A stretch of 64,000 nucleotides of DNA, from the NCBI GenBank assembly GCA_017477205.1, contig JAFUXE010000023.1, forward strand, positions 28,833 to 92,832, written 5' to 3'. The position numbers and the translations under genes are program-made. Under the pieces are notes generated by a model. That model searched no databases. It was not told the DNA's origin and was given only the letters and a program-made list of their open reading frames with translations. Of this stretch, positions 1 to 7,329 are shown piece after piece. Source of the stretch: Alloprevotella sp. (GTDB lineage: Bacteria; Bacteroidota; Bacteroidia; Bacteroidales; Bacteroidaceae). Every line of letters starts with the position of its first letter. Within the stretch, counting starts at the first letter, position 1.

Positions 1-291
1 ACCACGCCCGTCAGTATGAACTTCTGGGGCTTCACGCCCGACTACTTCGCCCACAGCCGCGAATACTTCAAGACCTTCCTCAGCGACCCGAAGAACCAGG
101 AGAACCTGAAGAGCGAGTTCTTCATCCCCCTCATGGTCGATACGCTCATCCGCCGCGGCGAGGCCACCTGCGAGGTGCTCGATACCACAAGCCGCTGGTT
201 CGGCGTCACCTATCCCGAGGACCGTCCCGAGGTGGTGGAGAAGTTTAAGAAGCTCCATGCCGACGGCATCTATCCTGACAAGATGTTCTGA
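1..291 (+). CDS. Sugar nucleotidyltransferase, C-terminal fragment
   Basis: The reading frame is open from base 1 and ends at TGA 289-291, so only the last 96 residues are present and the start lies before the window. The visible part contains NFWGFTPDYF and RRGEATCEVLDT. This resembles the C-terminal end of the roughly 300-residue Bacteroidales nucleotidyltransferases that attach a nucleotide to a sugar-1-phosphate, often encoded beside an aminoglycoside-phosphotransferase-like sugar kinase. Such a kinase is present in this window but far away, at 57.1-58.2 kb. The catalytic N-terminal part is not visible, so substrate and reaction are inferred from family resemblance only. The gene is GC-rich like the core genes of the window. 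Confidence 0.6.
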   Translation, partial: TTPVSMNFWGFTPDYFAHSREYFKTFLSDPKNQENLKSEFFIPLMVDTLIRRGEATCEVLDTTSRWFGVTYPEDRPEVVEKFKKLHADGIYPDKMF

Positions 292-349
292 CTCCCCGCA
301 TCTATATAGCAACGTGCAGAGGGACGCCGCATTCGCGCGTCCCTCTGTC

Positions 350-595
350 AATTTCCTAACCACGAAGGGACGCGAAGGAATCTGTCTTTTCACCACGAAA
401 CGCACGAAAAAAGACGCACGAAAGATTACATACCCGCAAAGCTTCGTGAAATTCGCGTAAGTTCGTGGTTCCTTTTCTCGCCGCAGGCGACTACTAATCT
501 TCTGTGCAAATCCGTACCAATCTTGTGCAATCTGTGGTTCCATAATCTTGTGAAATCCGTGGTTCCAAGAGCTGTGTCTGTAGTGCTTCCCTGCA
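350..595. repeat. Degenerate ACCACGAA and 48-base repeat remnants
   Basis: No gene is seen here. The stretch holds degraded copies of short repeats that recur in the window: ACCACGAAGGGACGCGAA near 359 and 394, and TGGTTCCATAATCTTGTGAAA near 535 with GAGCTGTGTCTGTAGTG near 569. The second type is the 48-base repeat that forms arrays at 35.1 and 40.7 kb. Relative to the minus-strand cassette at 1025-4582 it lies downstream, as in the 40.7 kb copy. Short ORFs here are repeat translations. Confidence 0.6.
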
Positions 596-630
596 CAAAA
601 AGGCAGCGCTGTCTCGCGACTGCGCTGCCT
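596..630 (-). terminator. Intrinsic terminator of the first secreted-protein cassette
   Basis: On the minus strand AGGCAGCGC and GCGCTGCCT form a nine-base-pair stem at 601-630, followed by TTTTT. It lies downstream of the small gene at 1025-1198 and the conserved element at 631-775. A closely similar terminator is found in the inverted cassette at 40659-40692. Confidence 0.75.
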
Positions 631-775
631 CACGTGTCTAACTAGATCATAAACCGGGCGGGGAACACACCTCACGGCGAATCCGCCGCCCGAAGTTGGT
701 TCTTCATAACCAAAAAAATCCAACTATTTATTTAAAACATTATACTGAATGTCGCTTCACAGCGAGAGGTTTTCT
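631..775 (-). ncRNA. Conserved structured 3' element, copy 1
   Basis: Read on the minus strand this segment starts at CCTCTCGCTGTGAAGCG and runs through TTGGTTATGAAGAACCAA, which is a hairpin, and GGGCGGCGGATTCGCCG with CCCCGCCCGG, another foldable block, into the terminator. Nearly the same sequence follows the paralogous cassette at 40515-40657. Such nucleotide conservation without an open frame suggests a functional RNA or a recombination segment: a 3' UTR, a 3'-derived small RNA or a recombination tract. No separate promoter is obvious. The ncRNA label is inference. Confidence 0.45.
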
Positions 776-827
776 GTTATTGCATGTTTCGGAAGCTAAC
801 GGCGCCTTGAAGAGGCAGCCAGCTTCC

Positions 828-1015
828 AGCCCAGGGCATCGCCCTGGGTGATATGAGAAGCCATGTCCGCGCCCTGTAAGGGCAAAAGCATCTGGGCAAG
901 AGCTGTCATATCTTTTGTGTCGGTAAGGCTTCTGCCCTTTCAGGGCGCCGTTTGACGGCTACCTTAGACCCAGGGCGATGCCCTGGGCTAAAGGCGTTTT
1001 GCCCCTTCAGGGCGT
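828..1015. repeat. REPIN-like palindrome module 1
   Basis: Palindromes follow in quasi-symmetric order: CCCAGGGCATCGCCCTGGG (830-848), GCCCTGTAAGGGC (871-883), GCCCTTTCAGGGC (934-946), CCCAGGGCGATGCCCTGGG (969-987) and GCCCCTTCAGGGC (1001-1013). A related module lies at 56.3-56.5 kb. This organisation resembles REP/REPIN elements, which are moved by RAYT transposases; no such transposase is visible in the window. The module sits between the small gene and the conserved 3' element, a position empty in the paralogous cassette, so it may have inserted there. Confidence 0.7.
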
Positions 1016-1024
1016 TAGCATTCC

Positions 1025-1198
1025 TTACTTCATGTCTTCCCAGAGGCCACCGCCTACGCCGCGGCTCTGGCGGGTGTCAAACGCATCAGCATTTGTTCGA
1101 CCAGTTTTGTTAATGTCAACATTGGGAGATTGTGCCAACATCTGCTGAACGTTCAATGCCACTACTTCTGTGGCTGGAACAAAATATATCTTTTTCAT
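1025..1198 (-). CDS. Small peptide ending in GGGLWEDMK, downstream of large secreted protein
   Basis: A 57-residue frame starts MKKIYFVPATEVVALNVQQM, continues LAQSPNVDINKTGRTN and ends RGVGGGLWEDMK, stop TAA at 1025-1027. It follows the large secreted-protein gene by about 70 bases on the same strand. The inverted paralogous cassette encodes a 66-residue relative (40312-40512) with the same MKKxY..P start, glycine-rich end and GLWEDMK terminus. Two independent copies with conserved ends make it a convincing gene despite its size. It resembles a broad group of short Bacteroidales hypothetical proteins starting MKKxYxxP. A LAQS stretch near residue 21 could be a processing site. Function unknown; a secreted or modified peptide is only a guess. 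Confidence 0.7.
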   Translation of the reverse strand: MKKIYFVPATEVVALNVQQMLAQSPNVDINKTGRTNADAFDTRQSRGVGGGLWEDMK

Positions 1199-1215
1199 AA
1201 TTGTTTAATGATTCT

Positions 1216-1268
1216 TTTAATTGTCCCCCAAGCCTCCCCGGAGGGGGAAGGTTGGAGGGGACTGTTGT
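1216..1268. repeat. Short C/G palindromic repeat between the two cassette genes
   Basis: The gap holds CCTCCCCGGAGGGGG, a self-complementary block flanked by CCCCAAG and GGTTGGAGGGG. Related CCCTCCCAGCC and GGGAGGG palindromes occur at 48940-48960 and 56950-57080. It may form a hairpin between the two genes of the cassette. Confidence 0.5.
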
Positions 1269-1270
1269 TT

Positions 1271-4200
1271 TTATTTTACCAATACTTTTTTACCGTTGAT
1301 GATGTTTACGCCCTTCTGCGGCTGGCTGATGCGCTGGCCTGCGAGGTTGAAGATGGCGCCGAACTCTTCTGCGCTCACGTTCTGCGTCTCCGTTATACCT
1401 GTTGTCGGGTCAACAAACACGAAGGTGAAGGCGCGGGTTGCGTCACTTCCTGCGTCATCGATGACGCTTGCAGGGATATATGCCTTGTTCGCCTTGAACG
1501 TACCAGCGTTATTGTGCATAAAGGTGTTGCCTGCAAGGCCATAAATCGCGTCTGTATCGAAGTACGTGGGTGCAAGTGTGCCGACCAGTTTGTTTCCGGA
1601 CAATGTGGTTTCACTGTTTGCGGAGTTTATTGTAACCGTAGAGTTTGCTTTACCCTTCAACAGTACGCCTGTGCCGCCTTTGACAGCACTTGTAATCTGC
1701 TCAAATGTGATAACCTCACCTTCAATGCTGGTTATCTGCCAAGCACTGAAGTCTGCCGTTTCGTAATCAGAAAAATCCAGAGGCCCCTCGGAACAGAACG
1801 TTGCATAGCCAGAGGCATTGAGGGTTACATCCTCTGTTCGTGCATCAGCGAAGTGAAGAACAATCTTTGTGAATTGTGTGTTATTGCCATTTGTCACTTT
1901 GAGAGTATAAATGTTCCCTGGAGCCTGATAATCGGAGGCTATTATATAACTATTTGTTCCCGTTGCGCCAGTAGTTCCAGTGCTTACTGGAACATCTCCC
2001 ACGAATATATTTTGAGTTACTTTTCCAGAAGCCCCATCTCGTCCAGTGATATCAATTTGTGTTAAGAACTTTTCAAAAGCCTGAAATGTAAAGGTTGCGT
2101 CTTTCTTACCTAAAATTAGAGAGGTCTCCTCATTATAAACCCCGAACTTATACCCGTCACCAGACGTTCCACCTTCGAGTGTAATGGAATATGTCCCATT
2201 GCTATAAGTTTTTTTGGATTTTTCATAATCTGTAGGTAAATTCCATACCGTATTGTCCGTGAAATCCAACGTAGCGGTTGAAGTCGTAGTGCCTTTTTGT
2301 ACAGTTGTCTTGCCTTCAGGCGCACTAACCGTAACAGTTACTTCCTTATCTTCGCCTGCGGTATAGAGGTTGGCAGCATCAGCAGGAGCAGAGATTGTTA
2401 TGGTTGCAGTTCCTACAGCCACAGGAGTGATATAGCCATTGGCGTTGACTGTGACAACATCCGTATTGCTGCTTTCGTATGCTAAAGATCCAGCATATCC
2501 GGTTGACGTGCTGGCTTCTATGGCTGTCGCGGAAGCACCATAAGCTATATTGACATCGCCAGCCGTAATCACAACAGGTGCAGTAACGCTAATGTTGCGC
2601 TCAGCGGTAACAGCACGATAGTTTGTTGCGTCGCTGGGGGTAACAGTATATGTAATCTTTGCAGTACCACGTCCAGTGGTCGTGTATGCGCCTGTTGCGG
2701 CATTCGTGATTTCAATCACGCTTGCATCAGATGAAGTCCATGACTTTGTGCATTCTGCGGCATCGGTAGATGAGCCAGAGAATGTGCCCGTGGCACCCTT
2801 GGCCAACGTACCGGGATCTGTGATGGAAACGTCTGTCGCGATGGGGTCCTTCAGAGCCGTAAGAGTAAGCTTTGTTAGTTTTGGCGTTCCACTATTCTGT
2901 TGGAGTGTTATCTGACAGGGGAATGACGTTGGCACAATAGCCTGATTTGTCGTGGCTGGTATGGCATTGGTGGAAGTTCCATCTGCGTATGTAATCTTGT
3001 ATGTTAAACCATTTGTAAAAGTGGGCGTAATCGATAATGCCTTAGAGCCGTTCTGAATCCATTGGGTTGTCATGACACCACCAGAATTCTGGAACTGAAT
3101 TCCACTGTTCTTCATAATCCATGCGCCTGTAACATTTAGCGTCTTGGTTCCATCTGAATTAGATATTGTTCCTTTTCGAGCAACACCATTATTATAGCCA
3201 GTAACTTCATCCTCAAACTCTATCTTTGTCGCATCAAATTCGATATCGCTGCCATTAATATCAAAGACTGTTTCCTTAGTATAAGTTACGGAGGCAACAG
3301 GGCTTACGAGACCATCTGCATCAATAGCAATAGCCTTTACAGTTTTGGTCTCAGATACTTCTATTGCCGACGTATATTTGGAAGAAGTCTTTGTAGGCGT
3401 TGTACCATCAAGGGTATAGAAAATATCTGCTCCGTCAATCGCTGGAATCGAGATGCTCTTAGTTGTAAAGAAAGCAGAGGCTGTTGGTAGCGTCGGTGCG
3501 GCATATTTATATTCCACACTTACAGGGAATGTCGCTGTAACGGGTTTATATGTGGCCGCATCTGTTGGAGTCGCCGTTATAGAGACGTTCACGTTGCCAG
3601 AGCTCAAACCTTCAAACATTTCATCAGCCAATTCCAAATAAGCATCTTCTCCGCTACCCAAAGACCATGTTTTGCTGGAAACAGCCTCAGTATAACTTTC
3701 CGTCAAAGTGAACTCTCCCGTTTGTCCAACGTAAACGGTTGTAGGACTGATAGCCGTGATAGAACCAATCTCTGTGCGGTTGTCGGTACAAATGGCTGTG
3801 AATTTCTTCGTCACCTCTTCATAGTTTGTTGCATCTGCGGCAGCGGGTGTTGCTGTGATTGTAAACTCTTGCGAGCCAGCGGCTGTGGCGCAAAGATATC
3901 CATCTTTGTAGTAAATATCTCCAGATGTTGGCGTAACTGAGAATGATACATCTCCTGTGGCTCCAGTTGCCTTGGTGAAGTAATCGGAAGGATCAAACTC
4001 TACCCCATCATTAAATGGGATAGACACATCACTTATGTTAGAGAATGTTCCAATGGGTGATTTAGTGACAATGGGAGTATAGGTAAACTCAACCTTAATG
4101 GATTTAAGACGAATAACCCTGCCTGCAGTAGCAACCTCAATCGCTAAATCATGCGAAAATAATGCTGTCGCATTGGCTTGTGTAACTGTATATATCGTAT

Positions 4201-4582
4201 TTACATATGTACTGCTTGAGGGTAAAGTTCCGCTTTGAGCGGCTGTGACTTGGGTAGAACAGGCTGCAGATGTATAAACACTAAATTTGGTCGATGTGGG
4301 GTTCGTCCCAGATCCATATGTGGCAACATTTAATGTTATCTTAACGTCTCCTGTAATTGTTTTTCCTGTAAAAATGCCCGAGATAGCCGCAACACATGCT
4401 TTGTTGCTACTGGATTTATAATAGTCCGACTCGGTACTAAAATTGGTTCTTGACCATGTGTCTTGCCCAAAAGAATAGGTTTGCGAGAAGTTTTCTCCCC
4501 ACGCACTCATGCTTAGGGTACACAACAAGGCTACGAGCATACATGATCGTAGTCTCAAAGAATTAAGTAATTGTTTGTACAT
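1271..4582 (-). CDS. Large secreted multidomain Ig-like surface protein (copy 1)
   Basis: 1103 residues. A signal peptide begins MYKQLLNSLRLR and ends near SAWG, about residue 29. Then come a beta-sandwich region (about 30-170), Ig-like stretches, a chitobiase C-terminal-like repeat around FYTLDGTTPTKTSSKYTS, several Big_2-like repeats such as ITISAPADAANLYTAGEDK, and a second beta-sandwich. The C-terminal tail reads FNLAGQRISQPQKGVNIING, the type used for surface export and anchoring in Prevotella-like bacteria. Adhesion or glycan binding at the cell surface is inferred; no catalytic motif is seen. The first 28 codons are almost identical in DNA to those of the gene at 36077-40297, while the rest has diverged. 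Base composition is more AT-rich than neighbours. A short peptide gene follows; a long structured leader precedes it. Confidence 0.75.
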   Translation of the reverse strand: MYKQLLNSLRLRSCMLVALLCTLSMSAWGENFSQTYSFGQDTWSRTNFSTESDYYKSSSNKACVAAISGIFTGKTITGDVKITLNVATYGSGTNPTSTKFSVYTSAACSTQVTAAQSGTLPSSSTYVNTIYTVTQANATALFSHDLAIEVATAGRVIRLKSIKVEFTYTPIVTKSPIGTFSNISDVSIPFNDGVEFDPSDYFTKATGATGDVSFSVTPTSGDIYYKDGYLCATAAGSQEFTITATPAAADATNYEEVTKKFTAICTDNRTEIGSITAISPTTVYVGQTGEFTLTESYTEAVSSKTWSLGSGEDAYLELADEMFEGLSSGNVNVSITATPTDAATYKPVTATFPVSVEYKYAAPTLPTASAFFTTKSISIPAIDGADIFYTLDGTTPTKTSSKYTSAIEVSETKTVKAIAIDADGLVSPVASVTYTKETVFDINGSDIEFDATKIEFEDEVTGYNNGVARKGTISNSDGTKTLNVTGAWIMKNSGIQFQNSGGVMTTQWIQNGSKALSITPTFTNGLTYKITYADGTSTNAIPATTNQAIVPTSFPCQITLQQNSGTPKLTKLTLTALKDPIATDVSITDPGTLAKGATGTFSGSSTDAAECTKSWTSSDASVIEITNAATGAYTTTGRGTAKITYTVTPSDATNYRAVTAERNISVTAPVVITAGDVNIAYGASATAIEASTSTGYAGSLAYESSNTDVVTVNANGYITPVAVGTATITISAPADAANLYTAGEDKEVTVTVSAPEGKTTVQKGTTTSTATLDFTDNTVWNLPTDYEKSKKTYSNGTYSITLEGGTSGDGYKFGVYNEETSLILGKKDATFTFQAFEKFLTQIDITGRDGASGKVTQNIFVGDVPVSTGTTGATGTNSYIIASDYQAPGNIYTLKVTNGNNTQFTKIVLHFADARTEDVTLNASGYATFCSEGPLDFSDYETADFSAWQITSIEGEVITFEQITSAVKGGTGVLLKGKANSTVTINSANSETTLSGNKLVGTLAPTYFDTDAIYGLAGNTFMHNNAGTFKANKAYIPASVIDDAGSDATRAFTFVFVDPTTGITETQNVSAEEFGAIFNLAGQRISQPQKGVNIINGKKVLVK

Positions 4583-4669
4583 AATGTTTTGAAGTTATTG
4601 GTTTGAATTTTGGTCTATGAAAAAGAGACGAGGCTATGTATTGTCACAGCAGAGAGTGGAGAGTGAGGG

Positions 4670-4702
4670 ACGGCATCCAGGAGGCACCTCCGGGATGCCG
4701 TC
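4670..4702 (-). promoter_or_regulatory. Near-perfect hairpin in the leader of copy 1
   Basis: GACGGCATCC and GGATGCCGTC pair over ten bases, continue past one mismatch into GGAGG/CCTCC and close on a two-base loop. It lies about 90 bases before the start of the secreted-protein gene, inside its probable leader. No U tract follows on the minus strand, so it is not a simple terminator. It may affect translation or stability, or be a small palindromic repeat. Confidence 0.5.
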
Positions 4703-4838
4703 GGGGAATACCATGTGCCAGTACTGCGACTTCAGCAAAGCCACGGTGGTATTCAGAGATGCTATTTCAGTAGCGAGATCCATATCCTCTTGCGCGCGTG
4801 TGTATATATAATAATGTGTATGGGGCATACACACAAAG

Positions 4839-4996
4839 GAAGCGTGGTACGATAGCCACTCTTCTAACGGAGGTCGTGAGATTACCTTAGCATGCAGATG
4901 TGGATACAGTCCACGCTTACGCGCGAACCATTACACCTTCCTTGCATGCTACTGAAATTTCTCACGTTTCCGTTAGCAAGTAAAGCATAACGCTTC
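4839..4996 (-). ncRNA. Rod-like structured RNA, 6S-like architecture, candidate
   Basis: Paired blocks are visible in order: GAAGCGT 4839-4845 with ACGCTTC 4990-4996; CTAACGGA 4864-4871 with TCCGTTAG 4969-4976; CGTGAGA 4875-4881 with TCTCACG 4960-4966; AGCATGCA 4889-4896 with TGCATGCT 4943-4950; and an apical GTGGA/TCCAC hairpin. Unpaired stretches of 18 and 13 bases form a large central bubble, as in 6S RNA. A good promoter at 5040-5070 would start a minus-strand transcript near 5033. It could be a 6S-type RNA or the long 5' leader of the gene at 1271-4582. No clear U-tract terminator separates them. The pairing is seen; the identity is inferred. Confidence 0.5.
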
Positions 4997-5039
4997 TTTG
5001 TTGATATGTCCGAAAAGCTCACGGGGAGCCTTTCGTGGG

Positions 5040-5070
5040 CAAAAGTACAACAAAAACTCTATACGCCAAA
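5040..5070 (-). promoter_or_regulatory. Bacteroidetes-type promoter for the structured RNA
   Basis: On the minus strand TTTG (5067-5070) is followed after exactly 19 bases by TACTTTTG (5040-5047), an excellent match to the TTTG-N19-TAnnTTTG consensus. Transcription should begin near 5033, reading leftward through the rod-like RNA toward the secreted-protein gene. Confidence 0.75.
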
Positions 5071-5162
5071 CGGCGGGGAGGATATTTCTTGGAAACTTCC
5101 GGAATGCTCCCGTCCCCCCGCCGGATTTGGAAAGTAGAGATACCTAAATGTGCTGGATAAAG

Positions 5163-5675
5163 CTATATAGTAGAGCTTCCTAAAGGCGCGAGCTCAATGA
5201 CTTCGAGGTCGCGGAAGTTGCGCCCATCGACGGTGAAGCGGATGAGGGTGCGGACGTGCTGGCAGCCGTAGAGTCCTGCGGCACCGGGGTTGATGTGGAG
5301 GAGGCGGAGGCGCTCGTCGTACATGACCTTCAGGATGTGGGAGTGGCCGCAGACGAAGAGGTCGGGGGGATTCATGCGGAGGCGCAGGGCGACGCTGCGG
5401 TCGTAGCGGCCGGGATAGCCCCCGATGTGCTTCAGCAGGACGTCGGCATCCTCGCAGCGGAAGCGGAGCAGTTCGGGGAAGAGGCGGCGCAGGTCCGCGC
5501 CGTCGATGTTTCCGTGGACGGCACGGAACACCTTCCCGAGCCCCTGGAAACGCTCGGCCACCTCCAGGGAGCCGATGTCCCCGGCATGCCATATCTCGTC
5601 CACCTCGGAGAAGTAGGTGGCAAAGCGGTCGTCCCAATGGGCATGGGTGTCGCTGATGATGCCGACGCGTGTCAT
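5163..5675 (-). CDS. Metallophosphoesterase, YfcE/MJ0936 family
   Basis: 170 residues starting MTRVGIISDTHAHWD. The calcineurin-like metal-binding motifs are present in order: GIISDTHAH near 4-12, WHAGDIGS near 32-39, AVHGNID near 52-58, and CGHSHI near 107 followed by HINPGA. These bind two metal ions in small phosphodiesterases acting on phosphodiester or nucleotide substrates. Length is normal for the YfcE-like family. The start chosen overlaps the stop of the upstream kinase-like gene by four bases (ATGA), indicating translational coupling; a longer in-frame extension upstream overlaps that gene and was rejected. Cytoplasmic. Natural substrate unknown. Confidence 0.85.
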   Translation of the reverse strand: MTRVGIISDTHAHWDDRFATYFSEVDEIWHAGDIGSLEVAERFQGLGKVFRAVHGNIDGADLRRLFPELLRFRCEDADVLLKHIGGYPGRYDRSVALRLRMNPPDLFVCGHSHILKVMYDERLRLLHINPGAAGLYGCQHVRTLIRFTVDGRNFRDLEVIELAPLGSSTI

Positions 5676-6289
5676 AGGGCCTTGGCGATGATGTCCACGG
5701 CACCGTCCAGGCCGGTGCGCGTGACGTTGATGCAAAGGTCGTAGCTGGCGGCGGCTCCCCAGACCTTGTTGCTGTAGAAGTTGTAGAATGCGGCACGCTT
5801 GGCATCCACGCGCTCCATCATGCGGCGGGCTTCTTCCGGTGTGCTGCACGGGGCGGGCTCCCCTTGGCTGCCAGCCAGAAGATTGCTGACCCTCTCCTCT
5901 TCGTCGGCACAGATGAAGACGGTGAGGAGGCGCGGGTGTTCGCGCAGGATGTAGTCGGCAGCGCGGCCTATGAAGATGCAGTCCTCGCGTCCGGCTGCGG
6001 CGCGGATGGCGTCGGCTTGGAGCTCGAAGATGCGGAGGTCGCGGCTGTCGTGCGTGTAGAGGCCGTTCATGCCCACGAAGCTGCCCATCGAGCGCACGGC
6101 GGTGCTGAAGAAGCCGCGACGCTCGTCGCTGCGTTCAAAGACCTCGCGGCTCATGCCGCTCTCGCGGGCGGCGAGGTCAAGAACCTCGCGGTCGTAGTAG
6201 GTGGCGCCGAGGCTCCGGGCGAGGCGCTGACCCACGGCGCGGCCGCCGCTGGCCAGCTGACGGCCGATGCAGATGCTGAAGGGAGGCAT
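5672..6289 (-). CDS. Cytidylate kinase-like family protein
   Basis: 205 residues. The N-terminus FSICIGRQLASGGRAVGQRLA carries a glycine-rich nucleotide-binding loop, but GRQLASGGRAVG is not a classical GxxGxGK P-loop. Later features are YYDREVLDLAARESG, IFIGRAADYIL and RVDAKRAAFYNFYSNKVWG, which match the cytidylate-kinase-like family often found in Bacteroidetes and clostridia. Members are thought to phosphorylate nucleotides or related molecules; the real substrate is not established. It is last but one in a minus-strand series after the MATE exporter and a secreted protein, and is translationally coupled to the phosphoesterase. True CMP kinase (cmk) is longer and differs in its motifs. 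Confidence 0.8.
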   Translation of the reverse strand: MPPFSICIGRQLASGGRAVGQRLARSLGATYYDREVLDLAARESGMSREVFERSDERRGFFSTAVRSMGSFVGMNGLYTHDSRDLRIFELQADAIRAAAGREDCIFIGRAADYILREHPRLLTVFICADEEERVSNLLAGSQGEPAPCSTPEEARRMMERVDAKRAAFYNFYSNKVWGAAASYDLCINVTRTGLDGAVDIIAKAL

Positions 6290-6318
6290 GGGGTAAATGA
6301 GAAATTAGAGATTGGAGA

Positions 6319-7305
6319 TTATTGCCGGGTGCGTTCGAGGATGGCGTCGAGGCTTTCGGGCAGGGCCTTGGCGAAGGCGTCGCCGGGCGTGCCCTTTTCA
6401 ACGTAGAGGGTGCCGATGCCCGCATAGGAGGAGGCGGAGAAGAAGGGCTTCTCGTCGCCGTTCAGGTAAAGGGCCAGGGCATCCGTCGTGCCGCCTGTGG
6501 GCATGGGCTTGTTCTCGGGATCTCCGAGGCTGACGACCTGTGCGGCCAGGGCCTGCTTCATCTCATTGAAGCGCTCCTGCGTGAAGGGCCAGGACTGGTG
6601 GAGGAGCGGCTCGCCGTAGCTGGTCACGTCGATGGAGATGCTGTCCTTGCAGGCGCGGATGGTATAGCTGCGGTGGTATTCCGGCGGCAGGGAGGCGTCC
6701 GTGAAGCTATACACGGCGAGCGTCGTGGCTTCCCACTGGCTCTTGCCGACGAGGAGGCGCGCCTTCGGGCGCTGCTGCTCCTCCCTCTCCCGCATTTCCT
6801 TCTGCTTCTGCTGCCTGAATTCCTGCACGATGAGCTCTATGGGCATCAGCTCGCTAAAGGCGGATGCGGGGTCGCCCTCGATGGTCATCGTGCCCACGCC
6901 GCCCGTGAGGTAGGTGTGGTAGAAGGGATCCTCCTTGCCGTCGGCGAAGCAGGAAAGGCGCTCGAAGTCGCCGCCCGTGGGCATGATGCCCACCTTGCTT
7001 TCAGGTATGGAGCCCAGCTTTTGCGCTTCCAGCTGTGCCTTCAGCTGCGCGAACATTTCCGGCGAGGAGTCGCCGGTGACGCTTCCGGCATATTGGCGTC
7101 CGAGATAGACATGCAGGGAGATGCTGTCCTTGTCGGCCGTGACGGTGAAGGCTTCCTTGTAGGGGTCGAGGACGGAGCCGTTTTCGCGGGAATAGACGAT
7201 GCGCGTCGTCTTCTTCCATTGTTTCTTGGAAATAGTCTTCTGTGCGCAGGCGGGTGCGACGGTGAGCAGCAGGGCTGCGCTGAGTGCGAGGAAATGGACT
7301 TTCAT
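6319..7305 (-). CDS. Secreted protein with two tandem copies of an unknown domain
   Basis: 328 residues with a signal peptide, MKVHFLALSAALLLTVAPAC, cleaved after about residue 21 (ACA-Q). The mature part contains the same domain twice, about residues 25-165 and 188-325. Both copies share a KxQWxxTT start, KDSIS, MPTGG and a GxGTLxxEGxPxxAF block, and are joined by a charged linker rich in Q, K, E and R. No catalytic or lipid-attachment motif is seen, so it is predicted to be periplasmic or secreted. Neighbours are a cytidylate-kinase-like gene and a MATE exporter on the same strand with short gaps. I do not recognise the family. Confidence 0.75.
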   Translation of the reverse strand: MKVHFLALSAALLLTVAPACAQKTISKKQWKKTTRIVYSRENGSVLDPYKEAFTVTADKDSISLHVYLGRQYAGSVTGDSSPEMFAQLKAQLEAQKLGSIPESKVGIMPTGGDFERLSCFADGKEDPFYHTYLTGGVGTMTIEGDPASAFSELMPIELIVQEFRQQKQKEMREREEQQRPKARLLVGKSQWEATTLAVYSFTDASLPPEYHRSYTIRACKDSISIDVTSYGEPLLHQSWPFTQERFNEMKQALAAQVVSLGDPENKPMPTGGTTDALALYLNGDEKPFFSASSYAGIGTLYVEKGTPGDAFAKALPESLDAILERTRQ

Positions 7306-7329
7306 GTTGGGGAAAAGTGGTTTTGATGG

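Noticed and set aside
1130..2065. 311-codon plus-strand frame over copy 1
   Set aside because: It overlaps the large secreted-protein and small peptide genes on the other strand, is Cys-rich without pattern, and has no promoter.
4617..4834. Short frames before copy 1
   Set aside because: They cover the leader hairpin and have no conserved features or ribosome-binding context.
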